31,679 nt of DNA from Oopsacas minuta (Eukaryota; Porifera; Hexactinellida; Lyssacinosida; Leucopsacidae), in assembly GCA_024704765.1 (NCBI GenBank), contig JAKMXF010000031.1, positions 38,987 through 70,665 of the forward strand. The letters are read 5' to 3'. The position numbers and the translations under genes are program-made. The notes beneath the pieces were generated by a model. It did not search any database. It was not told the DNA's origin and saw nothing but the letters and a program-made list of their open reading frames with translations. Positions 1 to 9,425 of this stretch are shown here, one piece after another (positions within the stretch are counted from its first letter, which is position 1; each line of letters begins with the position of its first letter).

Positions 1-487
1 CTTCTACAGTAATACCATATGCAGAATTTCCGAAACATACCGTACACTGTTACTCTGCCGCGGACGGACGGAATGACTTAACACATCGTTAATGGCAAAA
101 GGACATTTCCCTAGAAGCTGTACTAATTGTCATATACAGGAACCATGGAGATATTATAAGGGTTATTCGGAGCACTCGGCCCCTAAGGCTCCCTATATCA
201 AATATTCATACGAATAAATCAGTAAATAGAGGAAAGACTGATAGCAATATTCTTTCCGATCACTGTTTATAAATGGTTGCTCTAGTTATGGCATAGGGAA
301 AGATCCGAAATATAAATTCGTCAAAAATGGTACGCCAAGAGGAGCTACTAGATAATCCATAGTCCGGCACGGTTATTTTAGACTAAAGATATAAGATACA
401 TGGGGCATCCACCTCTAGAGAAGACATAGCGTTGGTAGAGAAAGCGATCGGGTTGTATAGTGTACACATATTTCTAAGTTAACTAAC
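1..487. other. Intron or unassigned sequence downstream of 14-3-3 exon 2
   Basis: I see no convincing coding sequence here. If the 14-3-3 gene is whole, this stretch belongs to its second intron, and the remaining exons lie before the start of the window. I looked on the minus strand for the expected next 14-3-3 segment (the helix starting near YREKIE) and did not find it. Confidence 0.5.
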
Positions 488-816
488 TTTGAGTATTTCA
501 ACTTTTTTCTCGTTTCGTGGCTCTCGACCCAATTCTTTCTGCTCAATAGAGCTTATTATTCTCCAGGATGTTCTCCTACTACCGATCACATTCTTGTAGG
601 CAACTGAGAGCAGATTCCTCTCTTCTGTCAACAGGACTTGTCCATGTTTGTGTTTCAGTTTGAGAAAGTCTTCCATTGACTGAACCATTTCTAGATCGTA
701 TTCATAAATAATACCATAAAGATAACCAATAATGCTTACTTACCGTCATATCTCTCTGCTTGCTCAGCAAGTTTAGCAGCGAACACTTTAGGACTGAATT
801 CCTTATTCTCAGACAT
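488..816 (-). CDS. 14-3-3 protein, first two exons (partial gene)
   Basis: Exon 1 (816-744) starts with ATG and encodes MSENKEFSP, then the 14-3-3 helix-1 motif [10 protein letters not shown]. It ends in a GTAAGT donor. A 53-bp intron (743-691) ends in CTAG, and exon 2 (690-488) joins in frame to give DEMVQSM followed by the family signature [15 protein letters not shown], then [15 protein letters not shown] and RNEKK. Exon 2 ends at a GTTAGT donor. 14-3-3 proteins are dimeric phosphoserine-binding adaptors of about 245 residues; only about the first 90 residues are visible here. No stop or frameshift is seen in the two exons, and the Lys and Arg of the phosphopeptide pocket (VAYKNV, SRRTSWR) are present. 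The rest of the gene would lie beyond position 1, so I cannot tell whether this is a complete gene or, like its neighbours, only a fragment. Confidence 0.9.
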
Positions 817-1080
817 GTAACTAGAGTATTCGTTTTGTAACTAGACTTATTCAATCCTATTTATTGAATAGAAAGCTTTCTCTTGACGTCCTTAGCAACC
901 ATAGCAACTGTATTATAACTAGTAGAATTACGTAAACCCAATTTAGATCTCTAATGGTAGTATAGTGATTGATAATTGATACTCTTATACTGACTGATTG
1001 GGAGATATTACTGTACAGATTCCCACTATTCATATTGGTAATGAGATATATTACACTGAACACAAAGATTGTTTTACTTA
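817..1080. other. Upstream of 14-3-3; no gene seen
   Basis: AT-rich sequence between the 14-3-3 start codon and a decayed retrotransposon. A hydrophobic open frame lies on the minus strand (1087-857) but has no recognisable motif. The 14-3-3 promoter, if active, should be here; I see no clear core element. Confidence 0.4.
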
Positions 1081-1860
1081 ATGGCAACTCGACACGGAGC
1101 GCTTGGTGAATCTGATAATAGTGAGGGCGACTTGGCTGATTATACAGAACGCCTCGAGCATTATTATGTAGCTAATTAGATTGAATCGGCAGAAAAGTGA
1201 AGAGCTATATTACTAAGCTGTTGCGGTCCATAGACTTTTCAACTTGTGAAGATCTTGCTTGCTCCAGAAAAACCATACGGCGAGATAGTACAATTGGTAG
1301 GCACTCATCTTAATCCTAAACCTTCGATAATAGTGCAGAGGATATTTGACTTAGTGAACTTGAATCTTTGGATACTTATATGGCTGAGCTGAAAAGACTT
1401 TCAGAAAATTGTGGATTTGGCGAAACGCTGCAGGACATGTTACGTGATCGTCTGGTATGTGATATAAAGATGCAGGTGTCCAGAGCAGGTTACTTTCTGA
1501 ATCTGAGTTTACGTATAAGAAGGGATACGACATTCACTGGGTGTGGAATCCGCAGAACGGAACGCGAAGAATCTTCAATCCCAGAAGAAGGAAGAACATC
1601 TAACAATGAAAACCTAGGCTCAGGCCATGCCTTCGTCATGAATTCTTCAGCTCGATAACACACAACCCTACGTGGTCAGAGAGGTTTGTGTTATAGATGA
1701 GCTGGAAGGCATCAATCGAAGGGCTGCAGTTTTAAAGAGGCGACGTGTTACAATTGTAATATACGGGATCATTTAGCTAAAGTTTGCCAAAGCAAATCGG
1801 GGTCAGATTCTACCAGAGGGTATTTTAAGCTCCGATGATCGGAAAAATGTGAAGCTATAA
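1081..1860 (+). mobile_element. Ty3/gypsy retrotransposon gag remnant
   Basis: Read across several frames, this strand gives a typical gypsy gag order. An ATG at 1081 opens a segment with DYTERLEHYYVAN. Further on come AILLSCCGP, a segment like VGTHLNPKP, and then YMAELKRLSENCGFGETLQDMLRDRL across 1377-1455. At 1746-1787 there is a CCHC zinc knuckle, CYNCNIRDHLAKVC, with exact C-x2-C-x4-H-x4-C spacing. The pieces lie in different frames and are interrupted by stops (for example TAG at about 1177), so the element is dead. Gag forms the particle that packages element RNA. No LTR or reverse transcriptase was recognised nearby; a protease-like fragment lies at about 2790-2970. Confidence 0.75.
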
Positions 1861-1926
1861 ATGATTTTGTGTAGTAACAAAATGCAAAATGTGAAGTATA
1901 AAAAAATGTGTTTGAACTTTACATGT

Positions 1927-2356
1927 CAAAGGACATTCAGATTTTGTAACTTTCACTTCAAATGAAGATATCGTTAGGGATGTTCATCGTTGCATTGCAC
2001 CTGATGTAGATCTTGCCTCAGTAGCTGATCAATATGATGATATCGTTAAATTTGAGTTTCCAGAAAGAACCTCAAAGAAGGTTTTATGTCATCTTTGTTC
2101 AATCAAAACTGGGGATTTTTATGAAATTTCTATACTATTAAGTCGCATTTTGGTATGTAAACCTCATTCGGCGGATTGTGAGAGGTTAATTTCTGCTTAT
2201 AATAAACTTAAAACTCAAGAAAGATCTTCTCTATCTCGAAGTACGATCAGTGATTATTTATACGTCATATCAATATGCCTGAATTGAGTAATTTTAATCC
2301 AAGACCAGCAGTGTATATTGGATTAATGAAGTGGAACATAGAAAAAGAGATTCATT
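1927..2356 (+). pseudogene. hAT transposase C-terminal dimerisation region, decayed
   Basis: Translation from 1927 gives an open stretch of more than 100 residues containing the hAT C-terminal dimerisation motif: a segment like LLSRILVCKPHSADCERLIS, then SAYNKLKTQERSSLS and DYLYV. A one-base shift near 2270 moves the rest into the next frame as HINMPELSNFNPRPAV, again as expected for the family, followed by a stop at about 2356. This part packs transposase subunits together in hAT enzymes. The N-terminal BED finger and catalytic core were not found. It lies between gypsy gag and protease fragments, so it probably inserted into the older retrotransposon. Confidence 0.7.
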
Positions 2357-2789
2357 GAAAGCAGGAGATCAAAAATGGTACAAAAATGTACTCGAACATA
2401 GTCTAACTGACACAAATTTAGATACTATCACTTCAGATAGGACCATTAAGAGATTATTCTAGATTTCTTAAACTTGTAGCTGGACATGTTACTATTTTAT
2501 AGAATAATACATCAATAACACGATTCCTATACTACATGGTTAGATAAAAGAGGTGGATAGTATAATTATGGGACCTAATCGCTCGGGGACCTAATTTACT
2601 CGTACTATTTTGGAGATGTGAAGTTATAAAAAATCGTTAAAATAACCCCTGGATTCTACTTATGCGCCTGGCCGCCTGCTCGTCTGAGAAATATTCATAA
2701 CTTAGGCCATGACAATGAAAACGCCAATCACGCGCCTGAATATAGCATTAGATATATAACATTAGAGATCTAGTGTGTAGGCTTAGGTT
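2357..2789. other. Unassigned sequence between hAT and gypsy fragments
   Basis: AT-rich sequence without a supportable gene. It probably contains the remainder of the hAT relic and the broken retrotransposon. Confidence 0.4.
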
Positions 2790-2970
2790 TAGGGTATCTA
2801 ACTAACAATGGAAATCTATACAGGACCAAATACACTAGACTAAGAACCTATACAGGGGAGACTATCAAAGTTATAGGTGAAATGGAGGTTGAGCTAACGC
2901 TAGACAGTCAATAAGAAAAGCTTTTCCTGGTTAATCGTGGATGGCGATGGACCGAGCCTATTGGGGAGAG
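2790..2970 (+). mobile_element. Ty3/gypsy aspartic protease C-terminal fragment
   Basis: The plus strand reads TRLRTYTGETIKVIGEMEVE followed by LTLDSQ and a stop. After a shift come a segment like LFLVNRGW and then GW-x2-TEPIGE. This resembles the last third of gypsy retropepsins (LRTYTGE..KV.G, then LVV.G.GPSLLGR). The catalytic DTG is not present. It is most likely the continuation of the retrotransposon whose gag lies at 1081-1860, split by the hAT relic. Confidence 0.5.
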
Positions 2971-3572
2971 ACAGGTTAAGGAAACTGAGAATCAATTAGT
3001 GTCAACTGAACCAAATTTATTATTAGTCTCATTTACTGAATGTATTTATACAAGTTATACGTTAATTATTCAGGTGTCAAGTGGTGAAATAGAAAGTTTC
3101 TGTAATATCGCAATACGTATTATTCTAGAACATTCCTCTCTGCTGCACTGATGACAGGATCATATTAGTTAGTATTTATAATAACTCTTGGATTAGGCTT
3201 CAGAGTATTCTTAGATTATACCTGTAATTGTAGATTCATAAGATTCCCACTACTGATACATTATACTTTACTATTCCCTTGAATGTTATGTCATCTTCAG
3301 TTACCTAACAACCATAATACACAAGAGTTATTTAACTCTTCTCACCTGTCAGTCAATTTGTAATTTTGCGGAATGATTATTTAATCCCAGATTTGTACTA
3401 CCGTAATTATGAATATACAAAGAGTGAAATATGATAATTTAATTACTAACAAATATGTAAACACAACAATTGAATTAATATATATCTATTACACTATCAA
3501 TAAAACTAGTACAAATAATATCAAAGTTATTATTAACAACTATTCCTCTAGGATGATTACATTTAATTTTGT
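2971..3572. other. AT-rich sequence, no gene seen
   Basis: Only short AT-driven reading frames; nothing recognisable. Confidence 0.4.
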
Positions 3573-3611
3573 GTATCAGCTGTCCATCTTTAGTAAATGG
3601 ACAGCTGATAC
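3573..3611. repeat. Perfect 15-bp hairpin at the edge of the spare liprin copy
   Basis: GTATCAGCTGTCCAT (3573-3587) and its exact reverse complement ATGGACAGCTGATAC (3597-3611) are separated by 9 nt. The right arm ends where similarity to the other two liprin copies begins (TACTAGCTTAGAG, from about 3609), so the hairpin marks the breakpoint of the duplicated block. Confidence 0.85.
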
Positions 3612-4275
3612 TAGCTTAGAGAGACCTGCCCTCTCTTGGACAGCATTCATGGGGTTGAGTCTCAGGAGAGGCTGTAGTATTCCCAGTTCTTGTTCGTAGT
3701 CCCTCTTTCCCAATGACAGAAGCATAGGAACTGTTTTGCATTGCAATCCGACTGCATTACTCACTGACTCTGGTAAACTACTGCTCCACCTCTACCCACG
3801 CCTGAAGAGCCTCTGGAGATGATAACAGGAATTGTGTGTCCTCTCTTTCCACAAATGAGATTGAGGCCTGTAGTCTAGCTAGTCTCCCTTCTGGTGCCTC
3901 ACACACTCCTAGAGAAGAGGGGATCTCTTTTGTATCCGGGGACTTAGTTTCCCTAAAGGAACTGACTATCCACCAGAGAGAGGATTTCCCCTTGAGTGAT
4001 TTCTTGCGGGAGCGGGACATGTAGAGCTTGGGAGCTCCTGGCACCAATTCTGTCCTCTCAAAGAGGGACTCATCCACTATATGTCAGTTATCAGATATTG
4101 TGGTAGCGGTTATTTACAGTTGTGTTCGCCTAATAGCAATATTGCTCAATTTGTAAGTTACTTTTAGCCCCTAAGTGAGTATTTCTTGTATATTTTGTTC
4201 CTCTAATAGCAAGTTAGCTTATTAGTTACCAAATTCCATTCAAAATGCGACTTCTTATTACTCAAACACCACTCC
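3610..4275 (-). pseudogene. Third copy of a liprin-alpha-like exon with its upstream intron
   Basis: This block is homologous to 12255-12918 in the left arm and, inverted, to about 26394-27050 in the right arm. The exon starts at 4076 after a TATAG acceptor and reads VDESLFERTEL, PKLYMSRSRKKSLKGK, SFRETKSPDTKE, then EGRLARLQASISFVERE and a stop after WVEVEQ. A second frame (3764-3576) carries the LLSLGKRDYEQELGILQPLL part. The copy stops before the SAM domain that follows in the arm copies. Similarity ends at CAAACACCAC (4266-4275) on one side and at the hairpin on the other. Assignment to liprin-alpha rests on the downstream SAM domains in the arm copies; this segment itself is not a domain I recognise. 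Confidence 0.65.
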
Positions 4276-5039
4276 TTATTTCAGAGGTAGCATTCTCTGG
4301 TAGACCTAGAGCTACCGCTTTTATAGCATAGCAATCCTCTGTTACTGTTCCTGTAGACTTCAAGTACTTCCAAACTTCTCAAATGCATCCACCTTCACAA
4401 CCCATATAGTATATAGAATAAGATATTCACATACTTGCTGATTAGCCTCCCAAGATTCATGGATTATCACAGAATTTTCATACAAATCAAAGGAAGAAAT
4501 TGATTTTTCCAAATAATTGTTTCAAATTGCTATTTAAAGATGGAAACTTGGAAATACCGAAATTTAGCAAAGAGATTATACAAATAGGTTTGCCAGTGAT
4601 TAACTGTCACATTTTGCTAGTTTGTATACTGCCTTCATCTCCCTATAATACTTCTGATTTCCTTCTAGAATCCTTAAATTCAACGTCAACATACTAGACG
4701 AATGGAAACGATTGTTGTGCCAGGAGATTAATTATTGTTGTTTGATTTTGGACCATTTCAGGCAGTAACTGGAGTACGTTCCCAATAGATACCAAATTCT
4801 CTTTGATCTCTCAAAAGTTCTAACTTATCATCCTCTTTTGCAATAAGAATAGACTTTGTATCATTAATGTCAATGGACGTTACCAACTATGATGATGTCC
4901 TTTCCTACTAACTGCTGGTACTTCACCATCAAATGGGACTGAAGGACTAATTGGCATTTCACTACTTTCGACCAGGATAAAAGGAAGTGGAGATATTGTA
5001 TGGGCAATACGATTTAGTGCTAGAATTCTCATGTTTCAC
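4276..5039. other. AT-rich sequence, no gene seen
   Basis: A 65-codon frame at 4500-4697 (plus) has no start context or motif that I can support. Otherwise the stretch appears intergenic or intronic. Confidence 0.4.
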
Positions 5040-5572
5040 TCATCTACTGAGTCTATTCCCTGTCTCACAGTAGAGACTGTACCTAGTATATTCTTGTTGG
5101 CTAGGCCTATGCCCACCATAGCTTGTTCCCTCTCCCATCTGCATTTTTCCAACAGCAGCTCCTTCATTACTACGTAGCACTTTTCTATACGGCCCTGCAC
5201 ACAATTTCTCTATCTCTATCCTGTAGCAATTGGTGTGAAGGATCCAGTGATGAGATAGCTCAGAATCAATAGTTCTGAGCTCTTCGTGCTCTTTGAAGCC
5301 ATCCAATCCTAAGTCTGTCTGTACAAACTGGTTAGCAGAGGGAGTGAAGGTAGGATGTTGAATGGAAGAGGAACTAGGTGGATCTTGCAGCTTCTGTACC
5401 TTCAATGATGGATAGTAAGAACTGGTCGGAGCACTACCCGAGGCGCTTGATTTGGGTGTGGTGTAGGGTTGGGAGGGAGACTCGGGAGTATCTGAGTCTG
5501 AATATTTGCGTTTACGAGTTGATTTGAGACTAGTGTTGCTAGGGGTGGGGGTAACGTCATGTGATGCATTAA
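5040..5572 (-). CDS. Unrecognised reading frame with basic NLS-like motif
   Basis: One continuous minus-strand frame runs from about 5570 to a stop at 5040, roughly 177 codons. It reads NASHDVTPTPSNTSLKST, RKRKYSDSDTPESPSQP, then a Ser/Pro/Tyr-rich stretch, and then FVQTDLGLDGFKEHEELRT, SHHWILHTNCYRIEIEKLC and CETGNRLSR. RKRK followed by acidic/serine residues looks like a nuclear-localisation signal with a phosphosite cluster. No ATG opens the frame; an in-frame TGA lies immediately upstream at about 5580, so it must be an internal or terminal exon, or a captured fragment. It directly abuts the ceramidase-like exon in a different frame. I do not recognise the family. Confidence 0.4.
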
Positions 5573-5659
5573 GTTCTCCTCACACCAGTCTAAAGTAGAT
5601 GTGGTATAGCCCCAGTGTCCCTTGATGTGGTATTTATCCGTCCATACATTAGGAGCCAT
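5573..5659 (-). pseudogene. Alkaline ceramidase (ACER3-like) first exon fragment
   Basis: From ATG at 5659 the minus strand reads MAPNVWTDKYHIKGHWGY then TTSTLDWCEEN. Animal alkaline ceramidases start with G-[YH]-WG-x-TTSTLDWCEENY, where the Asp-Trp-Cys-Glu-Glu-Asn segment lies just before the first membrane helix and its Glu/Asn residues help bind calcium. Immediately after CEEN the match stops: no membrane helix follows, there is no GT donor at this point, and the sequence continues into an unrelated reading frame. I read this as an isolated exon fragment joined to other DNA. These enzymes normally have about 265 residues and seven membrane helices in the ER/Golgi; none of that is here. Confidence 0.75.
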
Positions 5660-6067
5660 TATTAGGAATCCTAGATCTAAACAAGGAGATAAAAATAAAA
5701 AAATAGTTAATGAAGGGAATGAAGAACTATAGGTGCTATAGTACACTAGTAAACAAAAATAAAACATAAATAAGATTACATGCAATGTAGAGATGTCAAC
5801 AAATGAAATGCTATAATATATAGGAATTAGTTAGTGATAGAATGCTAAACTAACCAATAAATAAGAATCTGCTGTATTGAACCTGAACCTACGGAGTCCA
5901 CTAAGTGATGATTAAAGTAATCTTGTGGTAAGTATAAGTTAATCGGGTCAAAACGGAGCTTCGAAGTTACAAATCAAGAAAACTGTTGAAAGGATTTAAT
6001 AGACTATAGAGTATTAAGAAAAGGAAATAATCTGTGTAAGATAGAAATAATGGAAATAATCAATATA
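5660..6067. other. AT-rich spacer, no gene seen
   Basis: Upstream of the ceramidase-like start codon. No recognisable motif. Confidence 0.4.
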
Positions 6068-6268
6068 CTAATGTTCAGGTACGGGAATTTTTGAGTTGTC
6101 TGTGATTATCATATTGCTTATACCATTCTTTTTGATGTAATTAGCTTTCTGACCCTCCCCTCCAGTCATGTGTATTTCCTGTATATGTATAGCAGCATAT
6201 ATCATCTCCTGCATGTCTAACACCTTATAAAGTTCGGTATGGACTCCTCCTCCTGAAAACATAAACAA
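6068..6268 (-). other. Small unrecognised open frame, possible exon
   Basis: A 66-codon frame reads GGGVHTELYKVLDMQEMIYA then IHIQEIHMTGGEGQKANYIK. It is less AT-biased than its surroundings and could be one exon: the upstream edge (CAGGAGG at about 6248) could be an acceptor and the downstream edge has no clear donor. I do not recognise the family, and coding status is uncertain. Confidence 0.25.
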
Positions 6269-7226
6269 AATAATAACGAATATAATTGTAACGAAAATAA
6301 ACTATACCATCAGCTGCGCGACAGCTTAGTGCCTCAGGTTAGAAAACAATAAATTCATATATGATTAATCCAAAAGTGTAAAAATCGAATACAGCATATG
6401 CGTTATAATTAGAACGTCATGATGACGTAATAATTCCATGATAAGTTAGCTTTTGGTCAGAATCATGACATCAGGACATGTGGCACCTTGAGGAGTACCT
6501 CTGTTTCAAAAATTTCAAACTTCTATCAACTATATTTGCTGAGCAGTGTTGAATAATGTGATTTTTGAAAATCAAAAAGGTGACAATTAACTCACAGTTT
6601 TGGTCATAGGTCTGAATTTTCCTTCAAATACTCGAAATGGTCCGAGGCAGGACCAAAGTACCCCCCCTGTATACCAAAAATCAGCCCTCGAGGTTCTCCA
6701 GGTTTTTCAATCAATTCTGGACATACTAACATATATATGCACACTACCCTGTGTAGCCGTTTAGAGCAAGCCTGTATTTACATTTTGAAATTTGGCCAAT
6801 TTGTTTACTTTATATTCATAAAAACAACAATATGATTTCTCTTCGTAAGATCATCTGTTGTATGTTGCTAATGGTATCAGAAACACAAAGAATATTCCAT
6901 TATTTCCTAATTAGTTATGATTTCTAGTCTATTGTGTAAACATTTAGATATTAAGCGTATCAAACAATACAAATACTTTTTCAAGTCAATTGAAGGATAA
7001 TATTCGTAGAATCAATCTAGATACAACATTCATACATTCTAGCAAACCATAAAACATATCTTTGAAATATCAAAATATTGTTACTTAGTAAACCATAACA
7101 TTAAAATTCAAATCTTGTATAAGATTAACCTTGCTCAGTTTAGCAGCGCCAAATACTCAATTTGGACGGTAACGACAGATAAAGGTTGAGAAACGCTGGA
7201 GGGTTTATCTCACTATTTGAATGACC
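6269..7226. other. Non-coding stretch ending with an hAT-like terminus
   Basis: No gene seen. On the minus strand, CAGCGTTTCTCAACCTTT starts at 7198; this resembles the CAG-starting terminal repeats of hAT and non-autonomous hAT elements. I did not find its partner end. It lies 28 bp outside the outer end of the left arm at 7227. Confidence 0.4.
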
Positions 7227-7246
7227 ATTTAATAAACAGAACTTAC

Positions 7247-7744
7247 CGCTTCGCTAGTGAAGTGGGTGGGCTGTCACCGGGATGCTTCCGCTTGCGGCAA
7301 GCGCGATCCGTTGGCGGTGGAGGAGGAGGAGGAGTTGGAATCGGGATCTAGTAAAGAAAATAAAATAAAACTCGTCCGTAATAGGATGTATACATTCACA
7401 CATTCTGGTGTACTCACTCTTGGTGGTGGAGCAGTAGTTGCTAGATAGAACAAAAGTTGTACTCGAAGGGAGTCGCATACCATTCGAGACCTATCTAGTT
7501 CCTCCTTCAATACTTTCTCACATTTTAATAGAGCTTGCTTCTCATCCTCCAGTTGTTTCCTCCTAGTCTCCTCCATTTGAGCATTATTCTCTATTTGCTT
7601 CTTCAAATTGTGATTAGCTCTAGTGAGTTTCTTGATCTGATCACGTAGATAACTTGTTAGTTTATCATTCTCTACCTGTAACATCTTATATAATATTTCA
7701 AACATTGAATAATTGGAGAACAATTGTACTGGAGTTTCATGCAA
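7247..7744 (-). CDS. Coiled-coil protein exons (left-arm copy)
   Basis: Exon A (7744-7418) encodes a start-like MHETPVQLFSNYSMFEIL and then a long heptad-like coiled coil (VENDKLTSYLRDQIKKL, HNLKKQIE, KQALLKCEKVLKEELDRSRM). It ends at a GTGAGT donor. Exon B (7347-7247) follows a TTACTAG acceptor and reads IPIP, a proline run, then TDRACRKRKHPGDSP, ending at a GTAAGT donor. The splice is in phase. The result is a coiled coil followed by a poly-proline and basic NLS-like segment. The family is not recognised. No stop is seen in either exon, unlike the Argonaute and liprin copies. The gene is cut off 20 bp past exon B by the end of the inverted repeat. Confidence 0.5.
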
Positions 7745-7847
7745 ATTAATAATTGGAGAAATTCCTATTTACAATTTGTATATTATTCCTATTTAAGTCA
7801 CATTGAAGTGTCTTAAACTATTTTAATTATTCTTAGACAATTCGTTA

Positions 7848-8112
7848 GTGGATTTTGGGAAAATTTTAACGCAGAATATAATGAAGGGATTATCAATGAT
7901 CAGTAAGATAGATGAAACTAACTTTCTTAGAATCTTCAATTGGGATAATTTTCTGAGTTTCATCCGTTCTTACCAACGTTCTACTGTTTATGATCTTTGG
8001 TTAAGTCAGCTTATCCACTCCCTCTTTCTCCTTCTCCTTCTCCTTCTTCTCGAAGAATTCTTTCAATAGCTCTTCTTTCTCACAGTCAATAGCAAGCTTT
8101 ATTTCGGGCATT
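7848..8112 (-). pseudogene. Lys/Glu-rich exon, left-arm copy with nonsense change
   Basis: On the minus strand an ATG at 8112 opens MPEIKLAIDCEKEELLKEFF followed by a run of Lys-Glu codons. The frame is stopped at DKLT by TAA where the right arm (30675-30893) has AAA, so the left copy is broken by a single base change. The open plus-strand frame at 7848-8069 is a shadow of this charged segment. Confidence 0.5.
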
Positions 8113-9425
8113 TTCGTTCCTCACGTAGAATGTGTTTTAATTATTCAGGAAAACAAGACAATAGTTCAATAAAAATAGGGAAGAAATAGAAATTAATAAA
8201 AATTAGATAATTTTTAATAAATTATAAATGAGAATTTCCAAACTTATGGGTGTATAAAAATTGAAATTATCATAGATTGTGAATATGCGAAGTATTTGGA
8301 AAATTGATATTATCCATTGGCTATGTACGGTATCGGCTCCTCTAAATGTATCAATTTTTCTTTTCACTTCTTTTATACCTATATTTACCCACATATGATG
8401 AAAACTGGAACTTATACGTCTTGCCGTTGGTTTGATATTAAACATAGTATTACGATTTGGGAGCATATCTAATTGAAGAGCATTGACGAAATGTCGGAGC
8501 ATAAAGAAAGAAATATTTCGAATATTAAAATTGAATCAAAGAAATTGTAATGTTCTAAACTTGAATGGATAAAGTTACTAATCATATTTATTACTTTGAT
8601 TGGTGAGAAGACCGCTGACAGGCTAATGGCAGTTCAAAGAGAGTTTGAAGTATCTCAAGGATCGGATTTCTTTGGAGTGGAATAATTAAAATTTACAGTG
8701 AATAATACAAACTCTATGAACAACAAATACACATGCAATGTGATTATAACTATCCTATTTTATCATATCGTTTGAAAATGCCAAAAATGGAAAGAAAAAT
8801 TGATAAACACCCATTCAAATGTACAAACCACTGTTTCTCAATATTCTTTGGGCCAAATAGCTCCCTTAAACACTTCCGGTGGGCGAAGAAACGCCCCCAG
8901 CGTGAGAAAACTGGTATAAACCAATAAATACCAAGTTAGAGTATTAAATGATATAATTAGTTCAACAACAGCAGAATCCATAGAAATAACTAATACAAAA
9001 TAAATAGCAATGATTGTATCTATTGTATCAGTACGGAGATTAGAAATATACAATTCAAAATATTACAAAGCTTTAGAGAAATAAGTTTAGTGCAAAATAC
9101 AAATAATATACAAATGAGGGCTGACCTATAGCTATCGGATATTTACATAGTTTCAAGCAAAATACACTCCTTTGAGAATCTCATCGTGTATCTGTACTAG
9201 TTTAAACAGGTTTAAAGTTCTCCGCTCATCGTTTGCAAACTCAATACTAATAAAGAGATATATTAATATATTTGCGAGATAATAGTCACCATTAAAATGC
9301 ATTGGGTATAACATTTGTAACACTTTCTCAGAGATGAACCAAGATTTCTCATAAATAATTAGAATAATTCCGAGTTCAACAACTTTATATGAATATGCTA
9401 AGGTTGAATATTATGAATAACTTAC
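8113..9425. other. Arm sequence without a recognised gene
   Basis: Homologous to 29384-30674 in the right arm. Two frames stay open in both arms: 8502-8203 (minus; ARRISSSFHHMWVNIGIKEV) and 9053-8838 (minus; hydrophobic). Neither carries a motif I know, and AT-rich DNA easily gives such frames. They may be exons or chance. Confidence 0.35.

Noticed and set aside
857-1087. 76-codon hydrophobic frame as a membrane protein
   Set aside because: AT-rich composition explains the hydrophobicity; no supported start, splice sites or similarity.
3409-3699. 96-codon plus-strand frame
   Set aside because: AT-rich noise running into the antisense of the duplicated liprin exon.
6315-6345. Similarity between GCGCGACAGCTTAGTGCC at 6315 and TACGACAGCTTAATGCTT near 13861
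   Set aside because: It might be a shared MITE end, but it is too short and imperfect to support without a genome search.
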